A DNA stretch of 64,000 nucleotides from CALFXN01 sp937957815 (GTDB taxonomy: Bacteria; Synergistota; Synergistia; Synergistales; Aminobacteriaceae). How positions within the stretch are numbered: the stretch's first letter is position 1; the number at the start of each line of letters is the position of its first letter. Positions 36,364-47,261 of this stretch are shown here, piece by piece. The stretch spans positions 1 to 64,000 of the forward strand of contig DAIQNX010000002.1 in assembly GCA_036788195.1 (NCBI GenBank). Direction: 5' to 3'. Below the pieces are notes generated by a model. The model searched no databases. It was given only the letters and a program-made list of their open reading frames with translations, and was not told where the DNA came from. The translations under genes were made by a program, and so were the position numbers.

Positions 36364-36861
36364 ATGACTCGCGATTTTTCGACAACGCGTTTTGGGGATT
36401 TGCACATAGACGACAACGACATTTTTATTTTTAATGAAGGTATCCCTGCTTTCGAAGGGCACAAGGAATGGATTCTTATAGGTAATGATGAAAATCCAAT
36501 AAAATGGCTTCAGAGTCTGTATGATGGCGCCATTGCTTTGCCGGTGATACCCCCAGATGTTATCATGAACGGATACAACGCAAGGATATCGAAGCAGGAA
36601 CTCGAGTCCATCGGAATGGAAACTCCTGATGATCTTGTATTGCTTCTGGTAGTTTCCATACCGTCTTCTCCGCGGGACATGACGGTGAATCTTCGCGCCC
36701 CTCTTGTGATTCACAGGAAAAAACGCATAGGACGACAGATAATCGCAGAGAATGAAGAGTACGCGGTGCGACAGCGCTTATGGAGTGAAGAAGTGGAAAA
36801 GAATCTGACTGGGCGACGGAAGGATGATCCCGCAGTGCATTCTTCGTGTGAGGATAGATGA
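36364..36861 (+). CDS. fliW: Flagellar assembly factor FliW
   Basis: Encodes 165 residues from the ATG at 36364; an ATG at 36355 touches the AAAAAGGAG ribosome-binding site, so the later start is preferred. The FLDIHIDDNDIFIFNEGIPAFEG-type N-terminal region (here LHIDDNDIFIFNEGIPAFEG) and the VNLRAPLVIHRKKRIGRQII segment near residue 115 are FliW signatures. FliW binds flagellin and, when free, sequesters CsrA. The stop abuts csrA. Confidence 0.95.
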   Translation: MTRDFSTTRFGDLHIDDNDIFIFNEGIPAFEGHKEWILIGNDENPIKWLQSLYDGAIALPVIPPDVIMNGYNARISKQELESIGMETPDDLVLLLVVSIPSSPRDMTVNLRAPLVIHRKKRIGRQIIAENEEYAVRQRLWSEEVEKNLTGRRKDDPAVHSSCEDR

Positions 36862-37098
36862 ATGCTTGTCCTCAGCAGAAAAATCGGAGAAGGTATTCGA
36901 ATAGGAAGCGATGTCGAGATCAAGATCCTTGAGATCAAGGGAGATACTATAAAAATAGGGATCGTGGCTCCAAAGAATCTTTCAATCTGGAGAAATGAGC
37001 TTTTCGAGGAAATCTCGGCAGAGAATCTTCGTGCCGCGACAAGGAGTGTTTCCCTGACGCCGGACTATCCGTGGTCGGAGATCAAAAAAAACCAGTAA
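36862..37098 (+). CDS. csrA: Translational regulator CsrA
   Basis: Encodes 78 residues. MLVLSRKIGEGIRIG and the KIGIVAPKNLSIWRNELFEEI segment (with Arg equivalent to the RNA-binding Arg44) identify CsrA. It binds GGA motifs, usually in hairpin loops or over ribosome-binding sites, and blocks translation. The fliW-csrA pair next to flagellin is the partner-switch arrangement shown in Bacillus subtilis. Confidence 0.95.
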   Translation: MLVLSRKIGEGIRIGSDVEIKILEIKGDTIKIGIVAPKNLSIWRNELFEEISAENLRAATRSVSLTPDYPWSEIKKNQ

Positions 37099-37169
37099 AG
37101 GTTTGAGTCCGCAAGGTCCTGAAAATATCGTGCATCGGAGGACTAGCGACGATAGAGTGGAGTGATACG

Positions 37170-39956
37170 TTGTCCATATTTGGAATCTGGAACGAGAACC
37201 GGCGTTTTCTGGATAATATGACCGTGCTTGAACGTTCGCGCCCGGTCCAGTTTCGTCTCGTTTTACGACGTTTTGAAGAAAACGGGGCACCTTCGATTCG
37301 TAAAGTTCGGTCTGGAAACCATGAATGGATCAGGGGGAGGGAATACGCATTCCCGGAACGAAAGAATTACGTTCCTATGGGAGGAGCGGATTCTCCGTGG
37401 CTTTTGTTGGCGCTTGGGTATGGATTGGGAGCCGGCGTTGCGGAACTTCCCCGAAAGTATGCGCAAGCGCGGCGCATCGTCGTTTTTGAACCGGATATCG
37501 ATATTTTCATTCTCGCCATGGCCGAGAGTGACCAGAAGGAAATCCTTCTGGACGGCAGGTTCTCCTTCGTGCTCGGAAAAGTCCCCGTCGAGGTCACGAT
37601 GCAATTTCGCGAGGCGATGCCGTTGAGCACGCTCGCTTTGGCCGGAGCCCTTGGCGTCGTCGCCCACGAGGGGGCGTTCGAGGCATTCGCCGAAGAGTAT
37701 GCCGAGACGATTAAGAGCGCGAAACAGGCAATCGATATGTTCTTCAAAAACCTCGGAAACAGCGTCGAAGATACGCTGCTCGGAATCAAGCAATTCGCCG
37801 TGAACACCGCGAATATCGCGATCTCTTCTCCGCTTGAATCCCTGAAGGATGCGGCGGTTGGGAATCCGGGGATCGTCGTGTCGGCGGGACCAAGCCTTGA
37901 TAAAAATATCGACGTGCTTCTCGATGCACAGAGAAAAGTGCCGATCGTCTGCAACGATGTCGTCCTGCCGAAATTGCTGGAGAGGGGGATCGTCCCGGAT
38001 ATCGTCTGTGCCCTGGAACGGGGGTATATGGTATACGAGCACTGGTTTTCGAAAGTGCGGGATAAGACTCGGGATATTATCCTCGTAGCCCCTGCCGTCG
38101 TTTCGCCGGAAATTTTCGGCACATTCCTCGGGCCGAAATTTGTCGTGGTAAAAAAAGGACTTCCCCTGGACGAACGTTTTGCGGATCTTTTCAATATGGA
38201 CAAGATGCATACTGGGTCATCGGTTGCCCACATGTGTTTCAATATAGCGCATCTGCTCGGATGCGACCCGATAATCCTCATCGGTCAGGATCTGGCGTAC
38301 GGCACGGACGGACTCACGCATTCGACCGACGTGACCGGAACGACGACACAGGAAGTCGCTTCCATGTACAAGGACAATGTGAACATCACCGAAATCCCGG
38401 GAAGCCTCGGAGGAGTCGTCAAGACCAATCACTGGTGGCTCATGTTTCTGAGGCAGCTCGAGGCGCTTGTCGCCAACTGTCGGGCGGAAGTCATCGACGC
38501 GACGGAAGGGGGCGCCCTGATCCACGGAACTTCGGTTCGTCCGTTGAAGGATGTTCTCGATCAGTATCTGCCCGAGTCGACGTTTTCTTCGATAAAGAAC
38601 CGCCTTTCGCCCCCAACGGTTCGTATGGCGCGAAACAGGCTCGAGCGTCTCGCAAGCAGAGTGCGTGAACTCGAAGACAACATGAAAGACTCGTACCGCC
38701 TTTTCGACGACGTGGAATCGCATGTCGAACAGGCGTTGGCTCCCGGACTCGGCGAAAACCGGCGTCGGAGTCTTGCGGAGTTCGTCGGGCAAGCGCTTGA
38801 TGAATTGCAGAAGCGGTATCCGGATATTTTTCAGCTGGTGCAATCGTATGTCTTTTCGATGTTCGTCGAGTTCACGAAGATGGACTTCGATTTTTCCGAT
38901 CCGGAATTTCGCGAGCGTTGGGGCCGTCTCAACAGGGAGTTTGTGGCGACCTCCCGCGTAGCGGTCCGGTACCTGCTGGAATACGTTTCCTGGATGCGCA
39001 GGACGGCGGAGACATGCGAGAAGGCTTTGCTCGGGGAAGAAAAGGATCCCGCGTTGTATCGAGCTCTCGAGTACAAGCGGGACTGGACGACGCCAAGATC
39101 GGAGATTCCGCTCGAAGACCTCTGGCGTGCCCTCATGCGTTCCTTCGATGAGGAAGACAGAACCTATTTCGAGGAACCGAGGCATCTGTCTCCGGATTGG
39201 TGGAAAAGGGTCGAAGACGGAGATCGCCTCCATGTGATCGGCAAGGCTTTTTTACGATGGAGACAATACGAACTTGCCGTGCAGGTTCTGCAGAAGGCGG
39301 CCGAGAAAATTCCCGATATCCCCGACGTGTGGATCGACCTCGGAGTGGCGTATGGAGATTACGACGTTCTCAGGGATCTGGAGATCCAGAAATCCATGGA
39401 GTCGTTCTACACCGCGCTTTCCATAGACCCGGCGAATGCGCGTGCGCGGGATGCCCTGGAAGCTCTGGCGCGCCGCGTCGTGGATCTCTACGAGAGCGCG
39501 CTGGAGTCCAGAGAATCTCTGGGAATCGGAGACTCCATGAAACTCGCGATGTATCTGAACATCGCGGACTGTTACGGCGTTTTGCGTCGATTCGACAAAG
39601 CCGTCGGGTACTACGGAAGGGTCTTTGAAAAGAGCGATGCCGGCAATCGGAACGACCCCGAACGTCTCGTCAATTACGTCATGTGTCTCGAACAATCAGG
39701 GGATATCGACGGCGCGTCGCGGTGGGCGGAGCGTTTGCATGGGACCCTGTTTGCGGGGAACAAAGCGTATCCGTACGCCATCTGGAATCTCCTCAGTTTT
39801 TACGCGAGGAACGCGAGATGGGAGCCTTACGTCGCGCTGCTCGAACGGATGTCGGCGCTGCCTGCTCTTCAGGACCTTGCGGTGCGGCACAGGGCGATGG
39901 TCGAAGAAGACGTCGGACATATTGGTCCTCAAGACGTCGGGATCGACGGCCGATAA
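37170..39956 (+). CDS. maf2: Maf-type motility accessory protein with C-terminal TPR-like region
   Basis: Encodes 928 residues from a TTG at 37170 with TGGAGTGA upstream. The Maf core has GIVVSAGPSLDKNID near residue 233, GSSVAHMCFNIAHLLG, ILIGQDLAYGTDG near residue 370 and VVKTNHWWLMF. Residues 700-900 look like TPR helices (FLRWRQYELAVQVLQKAAEKI, NIADCYGVLRRFDKAVGYY). Base composition matches the genome, unlike maf1. It stands directly upstream of flagellin. Its stop lies in a sigma-28 -10 motif. Confidence 0.87.
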   Translation: MSIFGIWNENRRFLDNMTVLERSRPVQFRLVLRRFEENGAPSIRKVRSGNHEWIRGREYAFPERKNYVPMGGADSPWLLLALGYGLGAGVAELPRKYAQARRIVVFEPDIDIFILAMAESDQKEILLDGRFSFVLGKVPVEVTMQFREAMPLSTLALAGALGVVAHEGAFEAFAEEYAETIKSAKQAIDMFFKNLGNSVEDTLLGIKQFAVNTANIAISSPLESLKDAAVGNPGIVVSAGPSLDKNIDVLLDAQRKVPIVCNDVVLPKLLERGIVPDIVCALERGYMVYEHWFSKVRDKTRDIILVAPAVVSPEIFGTFLGPKFVVVKKGLPLDERFADLFNMDKMHTGSSVAHMCFNIAHLLGCDPIILIGQDLAYGTDGLTHSTDVTGTTTQEVASMYKDNVNITEIPGSLGGVVKTNHWWLMFLRQLEALVANCRAEVIDATEGGALIHGTSVRPLKDVLDQYLPESTFSSIKNRLSPPTVRMARNRLERLASRVRELEDNMKDSYRLFDDVESHVEQALAPGLGENRRRSLAEFVGQALDELQKRYPDIFQLVQSYVFSMFVEFTKMDFDFSDPEFRERWGRLNREFVATSRVAVRYLLEYVSWMRRTAETCEKALLGEEKDPALYRALEYKRDWTTPRSEIPLEDLWRALMRSFDEEDRTYFEEPRHLSPDWWKRVEDGDRLHVIGKAFLRWRQYELAVQVLQKAAEKIPDIPDVWIDLGVAYGDYDVLRDLEIQKSMESFYTALSIDPANARARDALEALARRVVDLYESALESRESLGIGDSMKLAMYLNIADCYGVLRRFDKAVGYYGRVFEKSDAGNRNDPERLVNYVMCLEQSGDIDGASRWAERLHGTLFAGNKAYPYAIWNLLSFYARNARWEPYVALLERMSALPALQDLAVRHRAMVEEDVGHIGPQDVGIDGR
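39929..39956 (+). promoter_or_regulatory. Candidate sigma-28 promoter of flagellin
   Basis: A perfect sigma-28 -10, GCCGATAA, lies at 39949-39956, its last bases being the TAA stop of maf2. Upstream TCAAG (39929-39933) matches TAAAG at four of five bases, with one base more than the usual spacer. The -10 is exact and the place, 145 bases before the flagellin ATG, is right, but the -35 is imperfect. Confidence 0.6.
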
Positions 39957-40100
39957 AAAAAACGAATAGAGAAACAATATGGAGGTGATGACAGGGGACT
40001 GCGAAATACATCGTTCCGAAACGTCATACGCGGAGAATGATCATGAAGAGATCGGGCTGACGGAAAAGCCCGACGATACCTCAAGGAGGAGGTTTGCACC
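39957..40100 (+). promoter_or_regulatory. Flagellin mRNA leader with CsrA-type sites
   Basis: The 144-base leader holds a perfect 7-base-pair hairpin TCGGGCT / AGCCCGA (40052-40058 with 40067-40073) whose loop GACGGAAA contains GGA at 40062-40064. A second GGA-rich site is the Shine-Dalgarno AAGGAGGAGG (40083-40092) before the ATG at 40101. Other GGA copies lie near 39981, 39996 and 40031. Two CsrA sites, one in a hairpin loop and one over the ribosome-binding site, are the known hag layout. Confidence 0.75.
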
Positions 40101-42512
40101 ATGAGAATCTACCACAATATACCCGCGCTTTTTGCGTACAACGCACTTTCGAATACGAACACCGCCCTTCAGAAGTCCATCAACAAGCTCTCGACCGGAC
40201 TACGGATCAACAGCGCCGCCGACGACGCCGCCGGGCTCGCGATTTCCGAAAAGATGCGCGCCCAGGTCAACGGTCTCGACAAGGCCGTCGCGAACGCGCA
40301 GGACGGCATTTCGATGATCCAGACGGCGGAAGGCGCGCTCAACGAGACGCACTCCATCCTTCAGCGAATGCGCGAGTTGTCCGTTCAGGCGGCCAACGAT
40401 ACGCTCACGTCGAACGACAGGCAGTATATCCAGCTCGAAGTCGATCAGCTTCGGACGGAAATCGACCGCATCGCGAACACGACGCAGTTCAACAAGAAGA
40501 AGCTTCTCGACGGATCGAACGCCATTCTGTGGTCCACCGACAAGCTGGAGACGAAGCTGAACATCCGCGGCGGTCTGCGTCAGATCGACCAGTTCGGCCA
40601 GAAGGCGGTCAACGAAGGGAACTACCGGATCACGATCCAGGCGGATCCGGGGCAGAACCAGGTCCAGAAGAGCGATATCTTCAAGGTCAAGCACGAGAAC
40701 GTGATCATGAACGTCTCGATCGCGACGACGAATGGCTTCAAGGACGTCACGGTGAACGGCCTGCCGTCGGGGAACTATGTCGTCGGGACGACCGCGATTA
40801 CGGCTGGTCCAACAGCTTCCGCGACAATTACGGGGCTGTCGCTTTACGCCCAGAGCGCCGCGACGTTCACGAGTTTCAACTTCGGCGCGGTCAGCGCTCT
40901 CTTCGGAGTAGACAATTCCGCCATGGCGCAAAACGCCTCCCTTCTTTTCGAAGTGACGGGCGTCGATACCGCCGCCGGGTCCGTATCCCTCCGGGTGCAG
41001 AGCTACGAGATCACGCGAACCGGCGGAACGGGGCAATACGTCCTCGAGAACCTCGTCCTGAATGTCGCATCAGATGCAACCGGTTTTGCGGGAGACTCGT
41101 TCACGATAGGGAACCTTTCCTTCCGGGGGACGGCGTTTGGTCTGGCTTCCGCCGGGCTTGTCGCGATGCAGAAGGGCGACAAGTTCGTGTTCGGTCTCAA
41201 GGCGGGTTCGTCGGCTGTTGCTTCGCACGTGACCGATGGCTCGTCCCCCACGCAGTGGAACATCCGGCTTTCGGTCAACACGACCGACTGGCAGCTCGGG
41301 TGGAACGGAAGCGTCAACCAGCAGTTCAACTTCAGGGGAGATGCCTTCACGGGAAGCGAGGTCGTCACCTTCCGGCAGTTCTACGTCAACAGCGCGAACG
41401 GAACGCTGTACGACAGCCAGATCCAGGTGACGCTCGGCAGCGACCCGGACGCCCTGCCGAACCCGAACGCCGCCACCTTCCACGCCGCCTTTGTCGGCGA
41501 GCGCGCGTACAATGACGTCGCGCTCCGCGATCTGGACAAATTCTGGGACGCGAACGGCAATTTCATGCTGACCGATCCCCAGACGATCAGCATCGTCCAG
41601 GGCGACGGATCGAAGGCGTCGATAACGCTCTACGGGACGGATACGCTCGAACAGGTGCGTCAGAAGCTCGTGTCGGCGATCGGAACCGATCTCGGACAGG
41701 CGAAGTATGTCGGCACCAATGTCCAGGAGCTCGTGTCGTACGTCGAGCGCGGAGCCGGGGTCGACGACACGGACGAATCCGTCGAAGGAACGTTCGTCAT
41801 CCGCACAGCGATCTCCGGAAAGGCCGGGGAGCTCAACTTCATCGGCGACGAGGATCTCATCAAGGCGTTCAGCCTCGCGAACATCCGCAACGCCAAGGAA
41901 AACGAGTTCACGGTCAATATCTACGACGCCCATACCGGGTCGAGCAAGGTCATCAACGAAAAGATCACGGGTAACGAGCTTATCGGCGTGATTCACTCGA
42001 ACGTCGACGTATCGTTCGATCCGATGGCGGATATCGACGTTACGTGGAACGAGGGACTCAAGCGCTTTACGTACGCCGAAAAGTCGTCGACCTACGAGAC
42101 GTACGTCCACCTTGCGGACAACACGACGGTCTTCCAGATCGGCGCCAACGAGGGCGAGGACATGGGGATCGACATCGGGGCCATGGGGAGCCGGGCGCTT
42201 GGGCTTCAGAGCGTCCTGCTGACCGACAGGGTGTCGGCCGCCCGGTCGATCACGGTCATCGACAGCGCCATCAACAGGGTCTCGTCGCAGCGGGCGAGCC
42301 TCGGCGCGTACCAGAACCGGCTGGACCACACGATCAACAACCTCACCGTCGCCAGCCAGAACCTGTCCGCTGCCGAGAGCCGGATCCGCGACCTCGACAT
42401 GGCGAAGGAAATGATGAATTTCACCAAACTCAATATCCTCATGCAGGCCGGCAACTCGATGCTCGGGCAGGCGAACCAGCTGCCCCAGGCCGTGCTCCAG
42501 TTGCTCCGGTAG
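40101..42512 (+). CDS. fliC: Flagellin, enlarged (803 residues)
   Basis: Encodes 803 residues; many flagellins have 270-500. The N-terminal D0/D1 coils ([25 protein letters not shown], residues 22-45) and the C-terminal coils ([32 protein letters not shown] region, residues 740-780) are conserved. The 550-residue middle is variable; a segment near residue 494 ([24 protein letters not shown]) resembles the IN motif. No HExxH protease motif was found. Expression is probably controlled by sigma-28 and CsrA/FliW. Confidence 0.97.
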   Translation: MRIYHNIPALFAYNALSNTNTALQKSINKLSTGLRINSAADDAAGLAISEKMRAQVNGLDKAVANAQDGISMIQTAEGALNETHSILQRMRELSVQAANDTLTSNDRQYIQLEVDQLRTEIDRIANTTQFNKKKLLDGSNAILWSTDKLETKLNIRGGLRQIDQFGQKAVNEGNYRITIQADPGQNQVQKSDIFKVKHENVIMNVSIATTNGFKDVTVNGLPSGNYVVGTTAITAGPTASATITGLSLYAQSAATFTSFNFGAVSALFGVDNSAMAQNASLLFEVTGVDTAAGSVSLRVQSYEITRTGGTGQYVLENLVLNVASDATGFAGDSFTIGNLSFRGTAFGLASAGLVAMQKGDKFVFGLKAGSSAVASHVTDGSSPTQWNIRLSVNTTDWQLGWNGSVNQQFNFRGDAFTGSEVVTFRQFYVNSANGTLYDSQIQVTLGSDPDALPNPNAATFHAAFVGERAYNDVALRDLDKFWDANGNFMLTDPQTISIVQGDGSKASITLYGTDTLEQVRQKLVSAIGTDLGQAKYVGTNVQELVSYVERGAGVDDTDESVEGTFVIRTAISGKAGELNFIGDEDLIKAFSLANIRNAKENEFTVNIYDAHTGSSKVINEKITGNELIGVIHSNVDVSFDPMADIDVTWNEGLKRFTYAEKSSTYETYVHLADNTTVFQIGANEGEDMGIDIGAMGSRALGLQSVLLTDRVSAARSITVIDSAINRVSSQRASLGAYQNRLDHTINNLTVASQNLSAAESRIRDLDMAKEMMNFTKLNILMQAGNSMLGQANQLPQAVLQLLR

Positions 42513-42525
42513 TTGCGTTTCCACG

Positions 42526-42555
42526 AAGGGGAGAGGGGAACCTCTCCCCTTTTTT
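42526..42555 (+). terminator. Strong intrinsic terminator after flagellin
   Basis: An 11-base-pair perfect stem AAGGGGAGAGG / CCTCTCCCCTT with a GGAA loop (42526-42551), running into a T-tract to 42555. It ends the flagellin transcript 13 bases after the stop codon. Confidence 0.93.
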
Positions 42556-42604
42556 CAAGGAGGTTGCAGCGACGTTTATCCAGGATGACAGGACGATAGT
42601 CGAG

Positions 42605-43348
42605 ATGGTTCTGGCAGGAGGCTCTCTTCGCACGGTGATGATCCCCGATCCGTCGATTCCGACGAACAGGCCGATGCATGTCGAGACATACCGGCTTCCG
42701 CATCTGGTCGCGCATGACGCCCTGTTCTGGGCTTTTTCGGGGACGGCGCATTACCCTCATATTTTCGGAGAACCTCCGATGTGCAACACGACGATGTTTT
42801 GTTATACAAACATAGAGAATATGTTTTGTAGCTTTACGAAATATGATTCTGCCGTAATGTTCATGAGTAAATATAGATATAAGAAGCACGAGTGGATTAT
42901 AAATAATTATGTAAACAGGGTGTTATGGGACTCCGACGGATGTGCCGACGTCGGTGCGATAAAGGTCGCAATCGAGTGCGGAGTATCGTTTTCCGTGGCC
43001 TTTCTTGATTCCGAAGGCGTCTGGAACGTTCATCCCGTCGACCTCCCGATGTTTGAACTGGATGAGAAACGTTTTATTTTAAAAACCGTGGATGACGAAT
43101 ATCCTTTGTTTTTCAGATATCCGGAGACTACCATCGAGATGTTTCGTACCCATAGAGATTTCTTTTCGTCAAAACCAAATGATAATACTGATGGATGTGC
43201 CGAGTTAAGAAACATACCTAAATTCACTACATTTTATAGTATATTCAATGACGGAACATATTATAATAAACTTGACGCCGCACGGGGGACCACACAAGAA
43301 TACAGGCGTCTCATTGTTTTTTGCGAACGAATGTCCTGCGAGAATTGA
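42605..43348 (+). CDS. Unrecognised protein, chimeric base composition
   Basis: Encodes 247 residues from the ATG at 42605. A good Shine-Dalgarno (AAGGAGGT, 42557-42564) lies too far upstream for this ATG, so the true start is uncertain. The first 55 residues are coded by G+C-rich DNA and the rest by A+T-rich DNA. I recognise no family: no signal peptide, no membrane helix, several Cys and many aromatics. It lies between flagellin and a formyltransferase gene, so a glycan or flagellin role is only a guess. Confidence 0.55.
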   Translation: MVLAGGSLRTVMIPDPSIPTNRPMHVETYRLPHLVAHDALFWAFSGTAHYPHIFGEPPMCNTTMFCYTNIENMFCSFTKYDSAVMFMSKYRYKKHEWIINNYVNRVLWDSDGCADVGAIKVAIECGVSFSVAFLDSEGVWNVHPVDLPMFELDEKRFILKTVDDEYPLFFRYPETTIEMFRTHRDFFSSKPNDNTDGCAELRNIPKFTTFYSIFNDGTYYNKLDAARGTTQEYRRLIVFCERMSCEN

Positions 43349-43359
43349 GGTGCATCCCG

Positions 43360-44421
43360 ATGTCGCGGGAGTGCGAAACCCTTGTTTTTTTCGGTGGAGG
43401 AAATCTCCTGCTTCGGTGTGTCGAGCGCGCGAGGGCGCGTGGGTATTCGGCAACCGTTTTTGCGGCTCCGCGTCATTCCGGGGAAATAGTCGCCCCGTTT
43501 CCCGGGGACTCGCCGGGACGCTTCGGTGACTGGCTGGAGTCGCGTGGCCTTCCCTTCCACGTCGTCGAAGACATCAACGGATGCGATGATTTTCTTTCGC
43601 TCGGGACGCGGGGCGCGACGGGAATCGGTTTTGGAGAGACGTATACCTTTTCGCGTGAAACGGTGGCCGTTTTTCAGCATCGCCTGTTCGATATGATGGT
43701 CATTCGTTTGCCCCAGTATCGGGGAGGCGCGCATTTCTCGTGGCAGATACTCCGGGGCTCGAGGCTCGGAGCGTGGAATATACAGGAGATCGACGAACGG
43801 ATGATTCCCGGGGTCCGGGATGAGGGGTCCGTCGTGATGACCAGAGAATATTTCATCCCTCCTTCAGCGAGAATTCCTGCGGACTTTTTCGAGATCGCGG
43901 ACAGAGAGGGCGAGGAGCTTTTTTCCGGCTTTCTCGACAGATTGCGTTCGAAGGATGCGTTCTTTCCGAGGAAAATAGACAACGGCTATTCGCTCTATTT
44001 CCCGAGGCTGTATACGTCCGCGCACGCGTGGATCGACTGGAGCTGGACGGCGGAGGAGCTGGAGCGCTTCGTCTGCGCTTTCGACGATCCCTATCCGGGG
44101 GCGTCGACGTTTCTTCACGGCAAAAGAGTCTTCTTCAAGAACGTGTCGCGCGATCCCACGGAGGGAAGATTCCATCCGTTCATGTCGGGACTTGTATATC
44201 GGATCGACGCCCGCGGCGTTTTCGTCGCGTGTCGCGACGAGGCGCTCGTCGTCCGTGATGTCAGGGACGAAAGCGGAACGCACATTTCGGAAATGATCCT
44301 TCCGGGGAGCCGTTTCGTCACTCCCCGGTCTTTTCTTGACGAGGCGCTGTCCTTCGAGGCGAATTACGATGCCCGCGGCCTTTCGCAAGATGTCCGGCAT
44401 CAAGGGGGATCGGTTTCATGA
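43360..44421 (+). CDS. Formyltransferase-like protein (sugar N-formyltransferase candidate)
   Basis: Encodes 353 residues from the ATG at 43360 (GAGGTG upstream). Residues 95-150 resemble the catalytic core of the methionyl-tRNA formyltransferase family: IGFGETY, then IRLPQYRGGAHFSWQIL, where the LPxYRG segment is the family hallmark, then GAWNIQEIDE. A C-terminal domain follows. In sugar pathways such enzymes N-formylate amino sugars with N10-formyltetrahydrofolate. It overlaps the next gene by four bases and sits in a glycan island. Confidence 0.7.
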   Translation: MSRECETLVFFGGGNLLLRCVERARARGYSATVFAAPRHSGEIVAPFPGDSPGRFGDWLESRGLPFHVVEDINGCDDFLSLGTRGATGIGFGETYTFSRETVAVFQHRLFDMMVIRLPQYRGGAHFSWQILRGSRLGAWNIQEIDERMIPGVRDEGSVVMTREYFIPPSARIPADFFEIADREGEELFSGFLDRLRSKDAFFPRKIDNGYSLYFPRLYTSAHAWIDWSWTAEELERFVCAFDDPYPGASTFLHGKRVFFKNVSRDPTEGRFHPFMSGLVYRIDARGVFVACRDEALVVRDVRDESGTHISEMILPGSRFVTPRSFLDEALSFEANYDARGLSQDVRHQGGSVS

Positions 44422-45728
44422 AACGTATGCTGGAGCTCATCGGCGCAATCGCTCCTCTTCGTCTGGCGCCGGTTTCGGAGGAAACCGACGAAGCCGTTCG
44501 GATATTGTGCGGCGAGTTGCCCTTTCGTGTGCATGAATACGCTTCCGGCGAAGAGCATAACGGCTGGAATGTCCCGCTCAGCTGGCAACCGGAACGCGCC
44601 GAGATACGAAGGGACGGGCGCGTTATCTTCGACGGAATGCGACACCCGCTTGCCGTTGTCGGTTATGGCGTTTCGTTTTCCGGGCGGGTTGGCGCGGAAG
44701 AACTGAAGAGACATCTTTTCTATAACGCTTCTTTCCCGAACGCTTTCGTATATCATTGCGACTACTTTTATAAACCGTGGAAGCGCGATTGGGGTTTCTC
44801 CGTCCCATTGAATTTCTATCGGGGAATCGAAGACGGGGAGTACGACGTCGATATCGTAACCCGCGAATACCCGGGGACAATGAAGGTGCTCGAATACGTA
44901 CTGCCGGGAGAATCGGACGAATCCTATCTTCTGAATGCGCATGACTGTCATGCCGCGCAGGCAAACGACGATATAAGCGGCGTCGTCGTCGGCATAGAGG
45001 TCATGAGACGCCTTTCGAAACTCGCGCGGAGACGGTTTACGTATCGGCTCGTCGTGGCGCCTGAACATCTCGGAACGGTTTTCTTTACGAAAAATCAGTC
45101 GTCTTTCCTGCCTTCCGTCAAAGGCGCGATTTTTCTGGAAATGCTTGGAAACAGGAACAGGATGGCATTGCAACATTCCTTTACGGGCGATTCCATTATC
45201 GATGCCGCCATGGGCAATGTGTTGCGACACGGTTGGCCTGATGCCGTGGAAGGTCCATTCAGGACCATCGTCGGGAATGACGAGACTGTATGGGAAGCAC
45301 CCGGAATAGAAATCCCCTGTGTTTCCCTGTCCCGCTTTCCGTATCCGGAATACCACTCGAGTATGGATACGGAAGACATCATTCATGCCGATATGCTCGA
45401 CGATGCCGTGGACGCGGTTCTTTCGACCATTGAGATTCTTGAGACGAACGGGGTTGCGGAGCGATGTTTCACGGGGCTCATCGCGCTGAGTAACCCTAAA
45501 TACGATCTGTACATTTCCACCGAGGATCCGAGCATTCGAGTGTCTGTCTCCGAGGACCAGAAGAAATGGCATTACATGATGACCTGTCTCCCGCGGTACT
45601 TTGATGGCCGGACAAGTTTTTTGGATATTGCCGAGAAGCTGAAAATTGATTATTTTAAGCTGCGATCATATATCGGCGGATTTGAGTCGAAGGGACTCAT
45701 TCGTATTCTATATCCTTGTACATCGTAA
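44418..45728 (+). CDS. DUF4910/M28-like hydrolase with C-terminal winged helix
   Basis: Encodes 436 residues. The zinc-peptidase pattern can be read as HDCHAAQANDDISGVV near residue 175 (His and the NDD-SG motif), APEHLGT near residue 215 (Glu) and SSMDTEDIIHADML near residue 315. This matches the M28-type core of DUF4910 proteins found in polysaccharide loci; residues 375-436 resemble a winged helix. Its substrate is unknown; removing an acyl or aminoacyl group from a glycan precursor is a possible role. Confidence 0.7.
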   Translation: MKRMLELIGAIAPLRLAPVSEETDEAVRILCGELPFRVHEYASGEEHNGWNVPLSWQPERAEIRRDGRVIFDGMRHPLAVVGYGVSFSGRVGAEELKRHLFYNASFPNAFVYHCDYFYKPWKRDWGFSVPLNFYRGIEDGEYDVDIVTREYPGTMKVLEYVLPGESDESYLLNAHDCHAAQANDDISGVVVGIEVMRRLSKLARRRFTYRLVVAPEHLGTVFFTKNQSSFLPSVKGAIFLEMLGNRNRMALQHSFTGDSIIDAAMGNVLRHGWPDAVEGPFRTIVGNDETVWEAPGIEIPCVSLSRFPYPEYHSSMDTEDIIHADMLDDAVDAVLSTIEILETNGVAERCFTGLIALSNPKYDLYISTEDPSIRVSVSEDQKKWHYMMTCLPRYFDGRTSFLDIAEKLKIDYFKLRSYIGGFESKGLIRILYPCTS

Positions 45729-45785
45729 AGTGAGCGGTTTTTCTCGAGCGGAAGAACCGAAATAGCCATTGTGAGGTGAGGGCCA

Positions 45786-47242
<1,457 letters not shown>

Positions 47243-47261
47243 AGGAGGAGCGGACACAACC

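Noticed and set aside
37096..37169. TAAAGGTT at the csrA stop as a promoter for the second maf
   Set aside because: The 19-base downstream position has no -10 resembling GCCGATAA, and GACGATAG farther on has no -35.
40101..42512. Possible proteolytic flagellin
   Set aside because: The large variable region lacks an HExxH zinc-protease motif.
41070..42524. A 484-residue minus-strand reading frame over flagellin
   Set aside because: Antisense of flagellin; extremely Asp/Arg/Val-rich with no recognisable domain.
45735..45760. Imperfect hairpin before flaG (CGGTTTTTC / GGAAGAACCG)
   Set aside because: No T-run follows in either direction, so it is not a convincing terminator.
45726..45763. TAAAGTGA before flaG resembling a sigma-28 -35
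   Set aside because: No acceptable GCCGATAA-like -10 at the right spacing; the nearest partial match is about 10 bases too far.
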